From Pseudomonas sp. UBA4617 (lineage in GTDB: Bacteria; Pseudomonadota; Gammaproteobacteria; Pseudomonadales; Pseudomonadaceae), in contig NZ_DGIR01000042.1 in NCBI RefSeq assembly GCF_002386445.1, positions 1 to 40,230 on the forward strand: DNA of 40,230 nucleotides. The letters run 5' to 3'. Of the stretch, positions 8,026-15,395 are shown one piece after another (position 1 is the stretch's first letter; every line of letters starts with the position of its first letter). The notes under the pieces are model-generated. The model made no database searches, was not told where the DNA came from, and saw only the letters and a program-made list of their open reading frames with translations. Position numbers and translations under genes: made by a program.

Positions 8026-8673
8026 ATGCAAGACACATTACGCATCACCGAAGTCTTTTACTCTTTGCAGGGTGAAACGCGAACGGCTGGGTTGCCCACG
8101 GTATTCGTGCGGCTCACCGGTTGCCCCCTGCGCTGCCAGTACTGCGACAGTGCCTACGCCTTCAGCGGCGGCACCCTTCGCACCCTTGATTCGCTCATTG
8201 AGCAGGTCGCCAGCTTCAAGCCGCGCTACGTCTGCGTCACCGGGGGCGAGCCATTGGCCCAGCCCAATGCCTTGCCGCTGTTGCAGCGCCTGTGCGACGC
8301 CGGTTACGAGGTTTCCCTGGAAACCAGCGGTGCGCTGGATATTTCCGGCACCGACACCCGTGTCAGCCGTGTGCTCGACCTGAAGACCCCTGGCTCCGCG
8401 GAGTCGCACCGTAACCGCTACGAGAACATCGAGCAGCTGACCCGCAATGACCAGGTCAAGTTCGTCATCTGTTCCCGCGAGGACTACGACTGGGCGGTTT
8501 CCAAACTCATTCAGTACAACCTGGCCGAGCGTGCCGGTGAGGTGCTGTTTTCGCCCAGCTACCACCAGCTGAACGCCAGCGAGCTGGCCGACTGGATTGT
8601 CGCCGACAACCTGCCTGTGCGCTTTCAGCTGCAGTTGCACAAGCTGCTGTGGAACGACGAACCCGGACGTTGA
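8026..8673 (+). CDS. queE: QueE, 7-carboxy-7-deazaguanine synthase
   Basis: QueE is a radical-SAM enzyme that converts 6-carboxy-tetrahydropterin to 7-carboxy-7-deazaguanine on the way to preQ0 and queuosine. With the ATG at 8026 it has 215 residues. It shows the QueE cluster motif C33-x3-C37-x2-C40 (TGCPLRCQYC) and a CVTGGEP SAM-binding stretch. An in-frame GTG at 8017 would add three residues. I prefer the ATG because the family begins close to this point; neither start has a clear Shine-Dalgarno sequence, which fits a structured leader. queC starts 13 bp after the stop, so the pair is an operon. Confidence 0.95.
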   Translation: MQDTLRITEVFYSLQGETRTAGLPTVFVRLTGCPLRCQYCDSAYAFSGGTLRTLDSLIEQVASFKPRYVCVTGGEPLAQPNALPLLQRLCDAGYEVSLETSGALDISGTDTRVSRVLDLKTPGSAESHRNRYENIEQLTRNDQVKFVICSREDYDWAVSKLIQYNLAERAGEVLFSPSYHQLNASELADWIVADNLPVRFQLQLHKLLWNDEPGR

Positions 8674-8686
8674 GGAGCAACTACAC

Positions 8687-9361
8687 ATGAGCGAGAAACG
8701 CGCAGTAATCCTGTTGTCCGGTGGCCTGGACTCGGCCACCGTGGTCGCCATGGCCAAGGCCGAAGGCTACAGCTGCTACACCATGAGCTTCGACTACGGC
8801 CAGCGTCACCGCGCCGAGCTGAACGCCGCAGCACGGGTTGCCCGCGACCTGGGTGCGGTCGAGCACAAGGTGATTGGCCTGAACCTGAACGGCATCGGCG
8901 GCTCGGCATTGACCGATAGCAGCATCGATGTACCAGAAGCCCCGAGTGAAGGCATCCCGGTCACCTACGTGCCGGCGCGCAACACCGTGTTCCTGTCCCT
9001 GGCACTGGGCTGGGCAGAAGTGCTGGAAGCCCGCGACATCTTCATTGGTGTCAACGCCGTGGATTATTCCGGCTACCCGGACTGCCGCCCCGAATTCGTC
9101 GACGCCTTCGAGCGCATGGCCAACCTGGCGACCAAGGCCGGTGTTGAAGGGCAGGGCTTCCGCATCCAGGCACCGCTGCAGAACATGAGCAAGGCGCAGA
9201 TCGTGCAGGCTGGCATCGCGCGTGGCGTGGACTACAGCCTGACCGTTTCCTGCTACCAGGCCGACGATGACGGCCGTGCCTGCGGCAAATGTGACAGCTG
9301 CCGCCTGCGTGCCGACGGCTTCAAGGCGGCCGGTGTGGCAGACCCAACGCGATATTTTTAA
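8687..9361 (+). CDS. queC: QueC, 7-cyano-7-deazaguanine (preQ0) synthase
   Basis: QueC uses ATP and ammonia to turn 7-carboxy-7-deazaguanine into preQ0. The 224-residue protein has the PP-loop SGGLDS (11-16) and four zinc-binding cysteines near the C-terminus (C189, C199, C202, C205 in CYQ...ACGKCDSC). A longer in-frame reading begins inside queE, but the ATG at 8687 with GAGGAG upstream and the conserved KRAVILLSGG start is the likely one. The frame ends 61 bp before tRNA-Lys. Confidence 0.96.
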   Translation: MSEKRAVILLSGGLDSATVVAMAKAEGYSCYTMSFDYGQRHRAELNAAARVARDLGAVEHKVIGLNLNGIGGSALTDSSIDVPEAPSEGIPVTYVPARNTVFLSLALGWAEVLEARDIFIGVNAVDYSGYPDCRPEFVDAFERMANLATKAGVEGQGFRIQAPLQNMSKAQIVQAGIARGVDYSLTVSCYQADDDGRACGKCDSCRLRADGFKAAGVADPTRYF

Positions 9362-9380
9362 AAAAAGTTATGGTGGGGTG

Positions 9381-9408
9381 TTGATTTCCCGTTAGAAATC
9401 AGTATTAT
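9381..9408 (+). promoter_or_regulatory. sigma-70 promoter of tRNA-Lys
   Basis: The -35 TTGATT (9381-9386) and -10 TATTAT (9403-9408) are spaced by 16 bp. A GC-rich discriminator (ACGCGCC), typical of stringently controlled tRNA promoters, follows. Confidence 0.75.
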
Positions 9409-9422
9409 ACGCGCCATCCAAC

Positions 9423-9498
9423 GGGTCGTTAGCTCAGTTGGTAGAGCAGTTGGCTTTTAACCAATTGGTCGTAGGTTCGAATCCTACACGACCCACCA
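9423..9498 (+). tRNA. tRNA-Lys (anticodon UUU)
   Basis: The cloverleaf is complete: acceptor GGGTCGT pairs with ACGACCC, the D-arm reads GCTCAGTTGGTAGAGC, the anticodon loop is CTTTTAA with TTT at 9456-9458, and the T-arm holds GGTTCGAATCC. Discriminator A and an encoded CCA (9496-9498) follow. It has its own promoter and terminator. Confidence 0.98.
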
Positions 9499-9511
9499 TA
9501 TGCAGTACGTC

Positions 9512-9545
9512 AAAGCCCGCTACCGGCAACGGTGGCGGGCTTTTT
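9512..9545 (+). terminator. intrinsic terminator after tRNA-Lys
   Basis: GCCCGC (9515-9520) pairs with GCGGGC (9535-9540), and ACCG with CGGT, around a GCAA tetraloop. A T-T mismatch-type interruption breaks the stem and a T-tract follows. Confidence 0.9.
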
Positions 9546-9588
9546 CGTTTCCGGTTGGCCGGACTCGGTCAGTCGCTTGTCACGCCCA

Positions 9589-9634
9589 CCTGCTGGAGCA
9601 GCCTTGTGTCGCGATAGGGCTGCGACGCAGCCCT
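9589..9634 (-). repeat. second-class REP unit (hairpin plus ATCGCG tail)
   Basis: Read on the minus strand, a GGGCTGCG/CGCAGCCC hairpin (9616-9634) is followed by ATCGCGACACAAGG and GCTGCTCC. The unit at 28121-28163 has the same layout in the other orientation. It lies 5 bp downstream of the acetyltransferase stop and may also end its transcript. Confidence 0.6.
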
Positions 9635-9638
9635 CGAC

Positions 9639-10343
9639 CTACAATTGGGTCGCGCTGCGTTTGTTCAGCCTCAGTATCTTGTAGCTGGCCGGCGCTGTCG
9701 GCCCGAGGTTTTCGAGGGCATCCAGAAAGTGTGAAGGGTTGTCGAGCGGCAGTGATTTGAGCGTCTCGAGTTCCAGCTCCCACCATTTGCTCGCCAGCAG
9801 CCGTTCGATCAGGTCGTCGGGGTGGCGAAAGCGGATGATCCTGGCTGGATTGCCGCCTACGATCGCATAAGGTGGCACGTCCCGTGTGACCAGCGCCCGT
9901 GTGGCGATGATCGCGCCTGTACCCACCGTCACGCCTTCAAGCACGGTGGCATCAGCACCTATCCATACGTCATGGCCAATGTTGGCGTAGGCAATCTCTG
10001 GGTCGTAGCGAAGCCGATTGTTTTCGTACTGGAACGGGTGGGAGCTTACCCAGGCCGAGGGATGCGTGTTCTTTTCCTGGCCGAGGGTGCAGCCAGACCC
10101 GATGGAGCAGAACCGACCGATCGAGGCTACCAGCGACAGCGTGCAGTCACTGCGTATGTAGGTGTGGGCGCCGATGCTCAGGTTGCCCGCCTCGATACGA
10201 ATATGCCCGAGCTGGACCGGGGCCTCGATGTGGGCTTGCGCGCCCTTGCTGAAGGTGTCGGTGCCGCCTGCAAGTTTTCCGCCTGATGCCCTGACCAACC
10301 TCTTGTAGCGATTTTCCTTGATGATTTTCAGGGGGTTAAGCAT
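9639..10343 (-). CDS. CatB-like hexapeptide-repeat O-acetyltransferase
   Basis: The 234-residue protein has a left-handed beta-helix of hexapeptide repeats in its middle (about 45-185: IRIEAGNLSIGAHTYI, SIGRFCSIGSGCTLG, NIGHDVWIGADATVLEG, VTVGTGAIIATRALV). The family ending VPPYAIVGGNPARIIRFR follows, and then a helical tail. The HP motif in THPSAWVSSHPF holds the likely catalytic His, as in xenobiotic acetyltransferases of the VatD/CatB type. The acceptor cannot be read from sequence; cell-surface sugars or small molecules are both possible. It is alone on the minus strand between the tRNA-Lys terminator and the cation-efflux gene, 77 bp from the latter. Confidence 0.85.
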   Translation of the reverse strand: MLNPLKIIKENRYKRLVRASGGKLAGGTDTFSKGAQAHIEAPVQLGHIRIEAGNLSIGAHTYIRSDCTLSLVASIGRFCSIGSGCTLGQEKNTHPSAWVSSHPFQYENNRLRYDPEIAYANIGHDVWIGADATVLEGVTVGTGAIIATRALVTRDVPPYAIVGGNPARIIRFRHPDDLIERLLASKWWELELETLKSLPLDNPSHFLDALENLGPTAPASYKILRLNKRSATQL

Positions 10344-10420
10344 GCGTCCGGCTCCGCCAAGTTTTGCGCGATCATAGCAAATGGCCCGGGTTCATGATCG
10401 GCCTTTGGCAGCACGGCAGT

Positions 10421-11380
10421 TCATTCGGCCCACTCCGGGTCGCCGGTAAACACCACCGTCAGCCAGCGGTCCGGCCCTTCGCCACCCACCGCATCGCCGA
10501 TCTCGTTGCGCCACGCATCCCATTCATCGATGCTTTTCGCTGCCATGCTTTTCGGCACGATGAAGTACAGCTCGATTTCCCGCGAGCGCCCGACCTTGGC
10601 TACATAGGCGCGGTACGACTGCAACCCGTGGCGCTCGACGAAGGCCTTGGCCACTTCATCCACATGCAGCTTGAGGTCGCCCGGTGTCACCAGGAATATT
10701 TCCGAAAGCGCCTGGCGCACTACCGACATCGGCAGCGGCACGATCACCAGGCACACCAACGCCAGCACCGCCGGGTCGATGTATGGCGACACCCACTCCC
10801 ATTGCGTGCCTTGCACGGCGTAGCCAAAGCAGAAGGCGATCAGCAGGGCGGCGGTAATACTGGCTGACATCACCCAGCCCTTGACGTCCATGCGCACGAA
10901 ATCCGAGCCCAGCTTGCGGTTAACGCGGGCCTCGACCACGGCGATGGTCACGCAGGCGATGACGGTCAGCAGCGCGTAGACCATGGCGATACCGAACTCC
11001 AGGTGACGCCCGCCTTGCAGCAGGCTGCTGACGGCATTGATCAGTGCATAGATGGCCACGCTGCTCAGGAGGATGCCATTAAGCGCCAGCACCATCGGCT
11101 CAAGGTGCCAGAACCCCATGGTGAAGCGCTCGCGCAGCTTGCGCGACATCTGCACGCTGGTGGTATGCGCGGTGATCAGCCTGACCACCACCAGTGACAG
11201 CCCGCTCATGCTGGCGTCGGCCAGCGAGTAGACGCCATCGAAGACGATGGAGAACGAGCCAGAGGCCAGGCCGAAAGCGATGCCGATAAGGGCGATGAAC
11301 AGGGTAACGGCGATTGAGGTACGTAGCAGGCCCTGTTCGCTGGTGAGGTCGAAGAAGGGGGGGCGGGTTGGGGTTTGCAT
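10421..11380 (-). CDS. cation diffusion facilitator family transporter
   Basis: This is a predicted inner-membrane antiporter of the cation-efflux family. With the ATG at 11380 it has 319 residues. An upstream in-frame ATG would add 20 residues (start 11440), but the family start (LLRTSIAVTLFIALIGIAFG) sits close behind MQTPTRPP. Five to six membrane helices are visible in residues 20-230. FDGVYSLAD in helix 2 and RMDVKGWVMSASI in helix 5 occupy the places of the usual metal-binding Asp/His motifs, though the His residues are absent, so the substrate is unclear. A C-terminal cytoplasmic domain of about 90 residues follows (LKLHVDEVAKAFVERHGL). It is downstream of the chemoreceptor gene with a 91-bp gap. 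Confidence 0.82.
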   Translation of the reverse strand: MQTPTRPPFFDLTSEQGLLRTSIAVTLFIALIGIAFGLASGSFSIVFDGVYSLADASMSGLSLVVVRLITAHTTSVQMSRKLRERFTMGFWHLEPMVLALNGILLSSVAIYALINAVSSLLQGGRHLEFGIAMVYALLTVIACVTIAVVEARVNRKLGSDFVRMDVKGWVMSASITAALLIAFCFGYAVQGTQWEWVSPYIDPAVLALVCLVIVPLPMSVVRQALSEIFLVTPGDLKLHVDEVAKAFVERHGLQSYRAYVAKVGRSREIELYFIVPKSMAAKSIDEWDAWRNEIGDAVGGEGPDRWLTVVFTGDPEWAE

Positions 11381-11471
11381 AAATTGGGCTCGGTAAAATC
11401 CATGATGCTGTACTGCCTGTAGGGACCTGTTTGCAGGCATGCCCGCGTTAAGGCGCAGTGGCCCTGACAGG

Positions 11472-13535
11472 TTAGACGCGGAACTGCTCCATCAGCGCCT
11501 GCTGCTGGTTGGCCAACCGGTTCAGGGCCTGGCTGATCCGCGCTGACTCGTCGGCCTGGCCGGCCAGCGATTCGGTAACGTCGCGAATGCCCGCCACGTT
11601 GCGGTTCACTTCCTCGGCCACTGCGCTCTGCTCTTCGGCTGCCGAGGCGATCTGCAGGTTCATGTCGCTGATCACGGCCACCGCTTCGCCGATGCGTTGC
11701 AGGGCCGGCAATGCCTGCTCCATGCCCAGGGCGCTGGCCTGGGCCTGGCGTCGGCCTTCGTGCATGGCGTCCACCACATCCTGGGTGCCTTGCTGCAGGC
11801 CTTCGATGACCTGGCGAATTTCTTCCACCGATGTCTGCGTGCGCTGGGCCAGGCCGCGTACTTCATCGGCGACCACGGCAAAGCCACGCCCGGTTTCACC
11901 GGCGCGGGCGGCCTCGATGGCGGCGTTGAGTGCCAGCAGGTTGGTTTGTTCGGCGATGCTGCGGATCACCTCCAGTACCGAGCCGATCTGCTCGCTGCGA
12001 TCTTCCAGCGCTCGCGCCTCGTCCATGGCGGTGTTCATGTCGGCGGCCAGGCGGTCGATGCCTTGACGTGTGCTGTCGATCATCTGCAGGCCTTCGCGGC
12101 TGGCCTGGTCGGCAGCGCGTGCGGCCTGGGCCGCCTGCGCGGCGTTATGGGCGACATCCAGGGCGGTAGCGCTCATTTCGTTGGCGGCGGTGGCCACCTG
12201 TTCGATCTCGCGGTGCTGCTGCTGCATGCCGGCGCTGGTCTGGCTGGCAATGGCAGCCGACTGGTCGGCGGTGTCGCGGGCTTGCTGCAGGGAACCCTTG
12301 ACCTGGGCAATCACCGGTTGCAGCTTGTCGAGAAAACGGTTGAACCAGCCGCTGAGCTGGCCCAGTTCGTCCTGGCGGGCGTAGTCCAGGCGTCGGGTGA
12401 GGTCGCCTTCGCCGCTGGCGATGTCTTTCAGGCGCGCGGCCACCGCCAGGATCGGTCGGGACACGCCGCGTGCGGTCAGGCCTATCAGCAGCAAGCCGGC
12501 TACCGCGGCGCCCAGGCCCACCAGCAGGCTGATGAGATTGGCGCTCTGGTTGTGCTTGTCCAGGCGTTGGTTGAGGGCGACGACGGGAGCCTGCAGCACG
12601 CTTTCCGGCACTTCCAGCAACACTTGCCAGGTGGCGGCGCCGGGGATTGGTGCGAATGGGCGAGCCACGCGCAGCAGGCCGTCGGCGACCGCCTTGTCCA
12701 TGGGCTTGCCGAGTGTGCTGGCGTCACGGCTGTTGCCGGCCAGCAGGCCGGTGGCGCTGGCGATACTGACTTGGCCCTGGCCGTCGAACAGCTCACGGCG
12801 ACCATCCAGGCTCAGTTGTTGCAGGTTGGTCAGGCCGATGTCCAGGCCGACCACACCGACCACCTTGCCGTGCTCCAGCAGCGGCAGGGCAATGCTGGTC
12901 ATCAGCACCTGGCGGCCATTCACGTCGTCGAGGTAGGGCTCCAGCACGCAGGCGCTGGCAGTGTCCTGCGGGCAGGTCAGCCAGCGGTTCTTCGCCATGC
13001 CATTGCTGCCGATGCCGGCGTCACCTAGCATCGATTCCGGCATGGCTTCAAGCTCAAGGGTGCCGGGGCCGGGCTGCGACCAGTACAGCGAGAAGCGCCC
13101 GCTGTCATTGCTGCCCGTAGCCTGCTGGCCGACGTACTGGCTGTCCTGGCCGAGGGCGTCGGGCTGGAATACCAGATACAGGCCGATCACAGCGGGGTTG
13201 TCGGCCAGGCTGGCACGGGCCTGGCGCGTCAGTTCGCTACGCAGGTCGCTGCCGCCGCGGGCCTTGAGCACCTGCACCAGGCGGGCAAAGCCATTGGCGT
13301 ACTGATAGGCGTCCATGAAATAGCGCTGGGTGCGCAGCGCCTGGGTTTCGGCAAGGGCTTGCAGGCGCTGGCGCGCGCTGTTGTCGAGCATTTCAGTGTT
13401 GGCCAGGTTGACCAGTTCCGCGCTGCGCCGGGCCTGGGCCAGCGACGTTGTCACCAGCAGGGCGACGATGGCCAGCAGGCACAAGCCGGCAAGCAGGGTG
13501 ATTTTCCACTGGATGGAGAGGCGGCGCAGCGGCAT
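11472..13535 (-). CDS. mcpU: McpU-like methyl-accepting chemotaxis protein (polyamine sensor)
   Basis: This transmembrane chemoreceptor has 687 residues. It has one membrane helix at about 10-32, a large periplasmic domain (about 33-330) of the size expected for a double Cache module, and a second helix at about 332-354. A HAMP domain (about 355-409, RPILAVAARLKDIASGEGDLTRR) and a cytoplasmic signalling domain follow, with the conserved hairpin tip (SIAEQTNLLALNAAIEAARAGE, about 526-547). There is no C-terminal CheR-binding pentapeptide (ends MEQFRV). In P. putida KT2440 the receptor at this place, next to queC and a permease, is McpU (PP_1228), described as sensing putrescine and other polyamines. 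The assignment rests on synteny plus domain layout. The neighbouring PuuP-like importer supports it. Confidence 0.83.
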   Translation of the reverse strand: MPLRRLSIQWKITLLAGLCLLAIVALLVTTSLAQARRSAELVNLANTEMLDNSARQRLQALAETQALRTQRYFMDAYQYANGFARLVQVLKARGGSDLRSELTRQARASLADNPAVIGLYLVFQPDALGQDSQYVGQQATGSNDSGRFSLYWSQPGPGTLELEAMPESMLGDAGIGSNGMAKNRWLTCPQDTASACVLEPYLDDVNGRQVLMTSIALPLLEHGKVVGVVGLDIGLTNLQQLSLDGRRELFDGQGQVSIASATGLLAGNSRDASTLGKPMDKAVADGLLRVARPFAPIPGAATWQVLLEVPESVLQAPVVALNQRLDKHNQSANLISLLVGLGAAVAGLLLIGLTARGVSRPILAVAARLKDIASGEGDLTRRLDYARQDELGQLSGWFNRFLDKLQPVIAQVKGSLQQARDTADQSAAIASQTSAGMQQQHREIEQVATAANEMSATALDVAHNAAQAAQAARAADQASREGLQMIDSTRQGIDRLAADMNTAMDEARALEDRSEQIGSVLEVIRSIAEQTNLLALNAAIEAARAGETGRGFAVVADEVRGLAQRTQTSVEEIRQVIEGLQQGTQDVVDAMHEGRRQAQASALGMEQALPALQRIGEAVAVISDMNLQIASAAEEQSAVAEEVNRNVAGIRDVTESLAGQADESARISQALNRLANQQQALMEQFRV

Positions 13536-13560
13536 CAGGGCTTTCCTTTTCGATCAAATG

Positions 13561-13588
13561 CAACGCCCGCGGTCAGGCGCGGGCGTTG
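13561..13588. terminator. perfect hairpin between puuP-like gene and mcpU
   Basis: Eleven-base perfect arms (CAACGCCCGCG 13561-13571, CGCGGGCGTTG 13578-13588) surround a 6-base loop. It lies in the 66-bp gap between two minus-strand genes. It lacks a U-tract, so it may attenuate rather than end transcription from the permease into the receptor gene. Confidence 0.5.
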
Positions 13589-13601
13589 GTGGCAGCGTGG
13601 G

Positions 13602-14954
13602 TCATTCAGCGATGTAGTTGGGCGGCGAGTCCCTGAATGCTTTGGTCAGCCAGGCCAGGTACAGCAAGCCGAGCACGGCCCAGACCCCGCCGAACAGCAA
13701 CGAATTGGCATTCAGGTCCAGCCACAGCGAGACGATGATGCAGAAGCCGATGGTTGGTGCGACCAGGTACGTCAGCTGGTTGGCCAGGCCCTGGCGCTTG
13801 CCTTCGCGCAGGTAGCAGTGGTTGATCACCGACAGGTTGACGAAGCTGAATGCGACCAGCGCGCCGAAGTTGATGATCGACGTGGCGGTCACCAGGTCGA
13901 AGAAGATCGCCGACAGCGAAATCAGCCCGACCACGGCAATGTTCAGCACCGGCGTCTTGTAGCGCGAGTGCAGGCGGGCGAACAGGCTGGCCGGGATCAC
14001 GTTGTCGCGGCCCATCACGTACAGCAGGCGCGATACGCTGGTCTGCGAGGCCAGGCCCGAGGCGATGGTATTGATGACGGTGCAGGCAATGAAAATCGAC
14101 TGGAACAGCTTGCCGCCGACATACAGGGCAATTTCCGGCAGTGCCGCTTCATGGTCGTGAAAGCGTGCCATGCTCGGGAAGTAGGCCTGGATGAAGTACG
14201 ACACGGTGATGAACACCGCGCCGCCGATCAGGGCGGTGAGGAAGATTGCCCGCGGGATGGTCTTGCTTGGGTCGCGGGTTTCTTCGGACAGGCAGGTGAC
14301 CGCATCGAAGCCGAGGAACGAGAAGCACAGGATGGTCGCTCCGGCGGCCAGGGCGCTGAGCTGGGTCTGGTCGTCGGCGAACGGCTGCAGGCTCCACGCT
14401 GTACCCAGCCCTTCACCCGCGTCCAGGCCGCGCACGCACAGGTAGATGAACACGGCGATGATCGCCACTTGCACCGCCACGAACAGCAGGTTGAAGTGCG
14501 CCACCAGGTTCACGCTGCGCATGTTGATCAGGCTGATCAGGGTGACGAAACCGGCCACCCACATCCACTCCGGTACTTCCGGGAACATTGCCGAAAGGTA
14601 CAGCTTCGCCAGCAGTGCGTTGACCATCGGCAACAGCAGGTAGTCGAGCAACGACGACCAGCCCACCAGAAAGCCCACGTGTGGGTTGATCGCGCGTTGG
14701 GTGTAGGTGTAGGCCGAACCTGATTGCGGGAAGCGTCTGACCAGGGTGCCATAACTGATGGCCGTGAACAGGATCCCCGCCAGCGCCAGGATGTAGGCGC
14801 TGGGTACGTGCCCGGCGGTAATCCCGGAGACGATGCCAAAGGTGTCGAACACAGTCATTGGCGTGAGGTAGGCCAGGCCGATGATGATCACGTGCCAGAG
14901 GCGCAGGGTTTTGCGCAGTTGATGGGTGCCGGAAGCGCTGAAGTCAGGCTGCAT
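13602..14954 (-). CDS. puuP: PuuP-like putrescine importer (APC family permease)
   Basis: The 450-residue APC-superfamily protein has about 12 membrane helices. The N-terminal stretch LRKTLRLWHVIIIGLAYLTP, then MTVFDTFGIVSGITAGHVPS, agrees very closely with my recollection of E. coli PuuP, as do GATILCFSFLGFDAVTCLSE, ALPEIALYVGGKLFQSIF and SRLLYVMGRDNVIP. Import of putrescine by proton symport is therefore the likely role. The ATG at 14954 (MQPDFSASG) is preferred; an in-frame ATG at 15008 would add 18 Pro/Arg-rich residues not expected in the family. It is directly upstream of the McpU-like receptor on the same strand, which links uptake to taxis. Confidence 0.85.
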   Translation of the reverse strand: MQPDFSASGTHQLRKTLRLWHVIIIGLAYLTPMTVFDTFGIVSGITAGHVPSAYILALAGILFTAISYGTLVRRFPQSGSAYTYTQRAINPHVGFLVGWSSLLDYLLLPMVNALLAKLYLSAMFPEVPEWMWVAGFVTLISLINMRSVNLVAHFNLLFVAVQVAIIAVFIYLCVRGLDAGEGLGTAWSLQPFADDQTQLSALAAGATILCFSFLGFDAVTCLSEETRDPSKTIPRAIFLTALIGGAVFITVSYFIQAYFPSMARFHDHEAALPEIALYVGGKLFQSIFIACTVINTIASGLASQTSVSRLLYVMGRDNVIPASLFARLHSRYKTPVLNIAVVGLISLSAIFFDLVTATSIINFGALVAFSFVNLSVINHCYLREGKRQGLANQLTYLVAPTIGFCIIVSLWLDLNANSLLFGGVWAVLGLLYLAWLTKAFRDSPPNYIAE

Positions 14955-15097
14955 GCTGGCATGGCTCCTGCGACTGGGCGTAAACGGCGGGCACGGGGTA
15001 TTGCGCATGCGGCAAGGGCGAGCGGGTGGGCTCCATGTTGTTCACCTTTTTTGTCGGAGCGGCGGGAGGCGCGGGGGGGGACGCGCAAGTGGTGAAA

Positions 15098-15126
15098 ATA
15101 AAAAACGATGCGTAGGTTGGTGTCAA
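15098..15126 (-). promoter_or_regulatory. candidate sigma-70 promoter of the puuP-like gene
   Basis: On the minus strand a perfect -35 TTGACA (15126-15121) is followed after 17 bp by TTTTAT (15103-15098). It would give a leader of about 140 bases before the ATG at 14954. The -10 is poor, which fits an activated promoter. Confidence 0.5.
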
Positions 15127-15162
15127 GTTAAATATGACAAGATGTTACATAGTTGAAACATC
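15121..15162. promoter_or_regulatory. two adjacent inverted repeats upstream of puuP
   Basis: TGTCA-N9-TGACA (15121-15139) overlaps the candidate -35. One base further on, GATGTT-N10-AACATC (15141-15162) follows. Both have perfect arms in an AT-rich stretch between the divergent puuP-like and DUF945 genes, and they look like regulator-binding sites. The rest of the gap up to 15395 is AT-rich around 15180-15250, with GTAAA-AA-TTTAC at 15231-15242, and I see no gene in it. Confidence 0.5.
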
Positions 15163-15395
15163 TTTCGCTTAAATCGGGAATTTGCTCGTTTATGCGCGGT
15201 TTTTTGCGATTTTGATCAATCTGGGTGTTCGTAAAAATTTACAAATTTACGGCGTTGCTTTGCGGAGCGTGCCAGGCGTTCCAAAAACCGGATTTATCGC
15301 GCCGGGCCAGCGCAGGCCCGGGCTGCGGTGGTACTCTTGCCGTCCAGCGGCACTGGGCCGCCTACGAACCCCTTACGGACAAATCGGTTCCATTC

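Noticed and set aside
10421..11440. Longer start for the cation-efflux protein at 11440
   Set aside because: The extra 20 residues overlap a degenerate palindrome region and have no counterpart in the family; I kept the ATG at 11380, though neither start has a strong ribosome-binding site.
13359..14723. 454-codon plus-strand frame opposite the puuP-like gene
   Set aside because: It is Gln/His/Asp-rich antisense of a membrane protein; the minus-strand reading is a clear APC permease.
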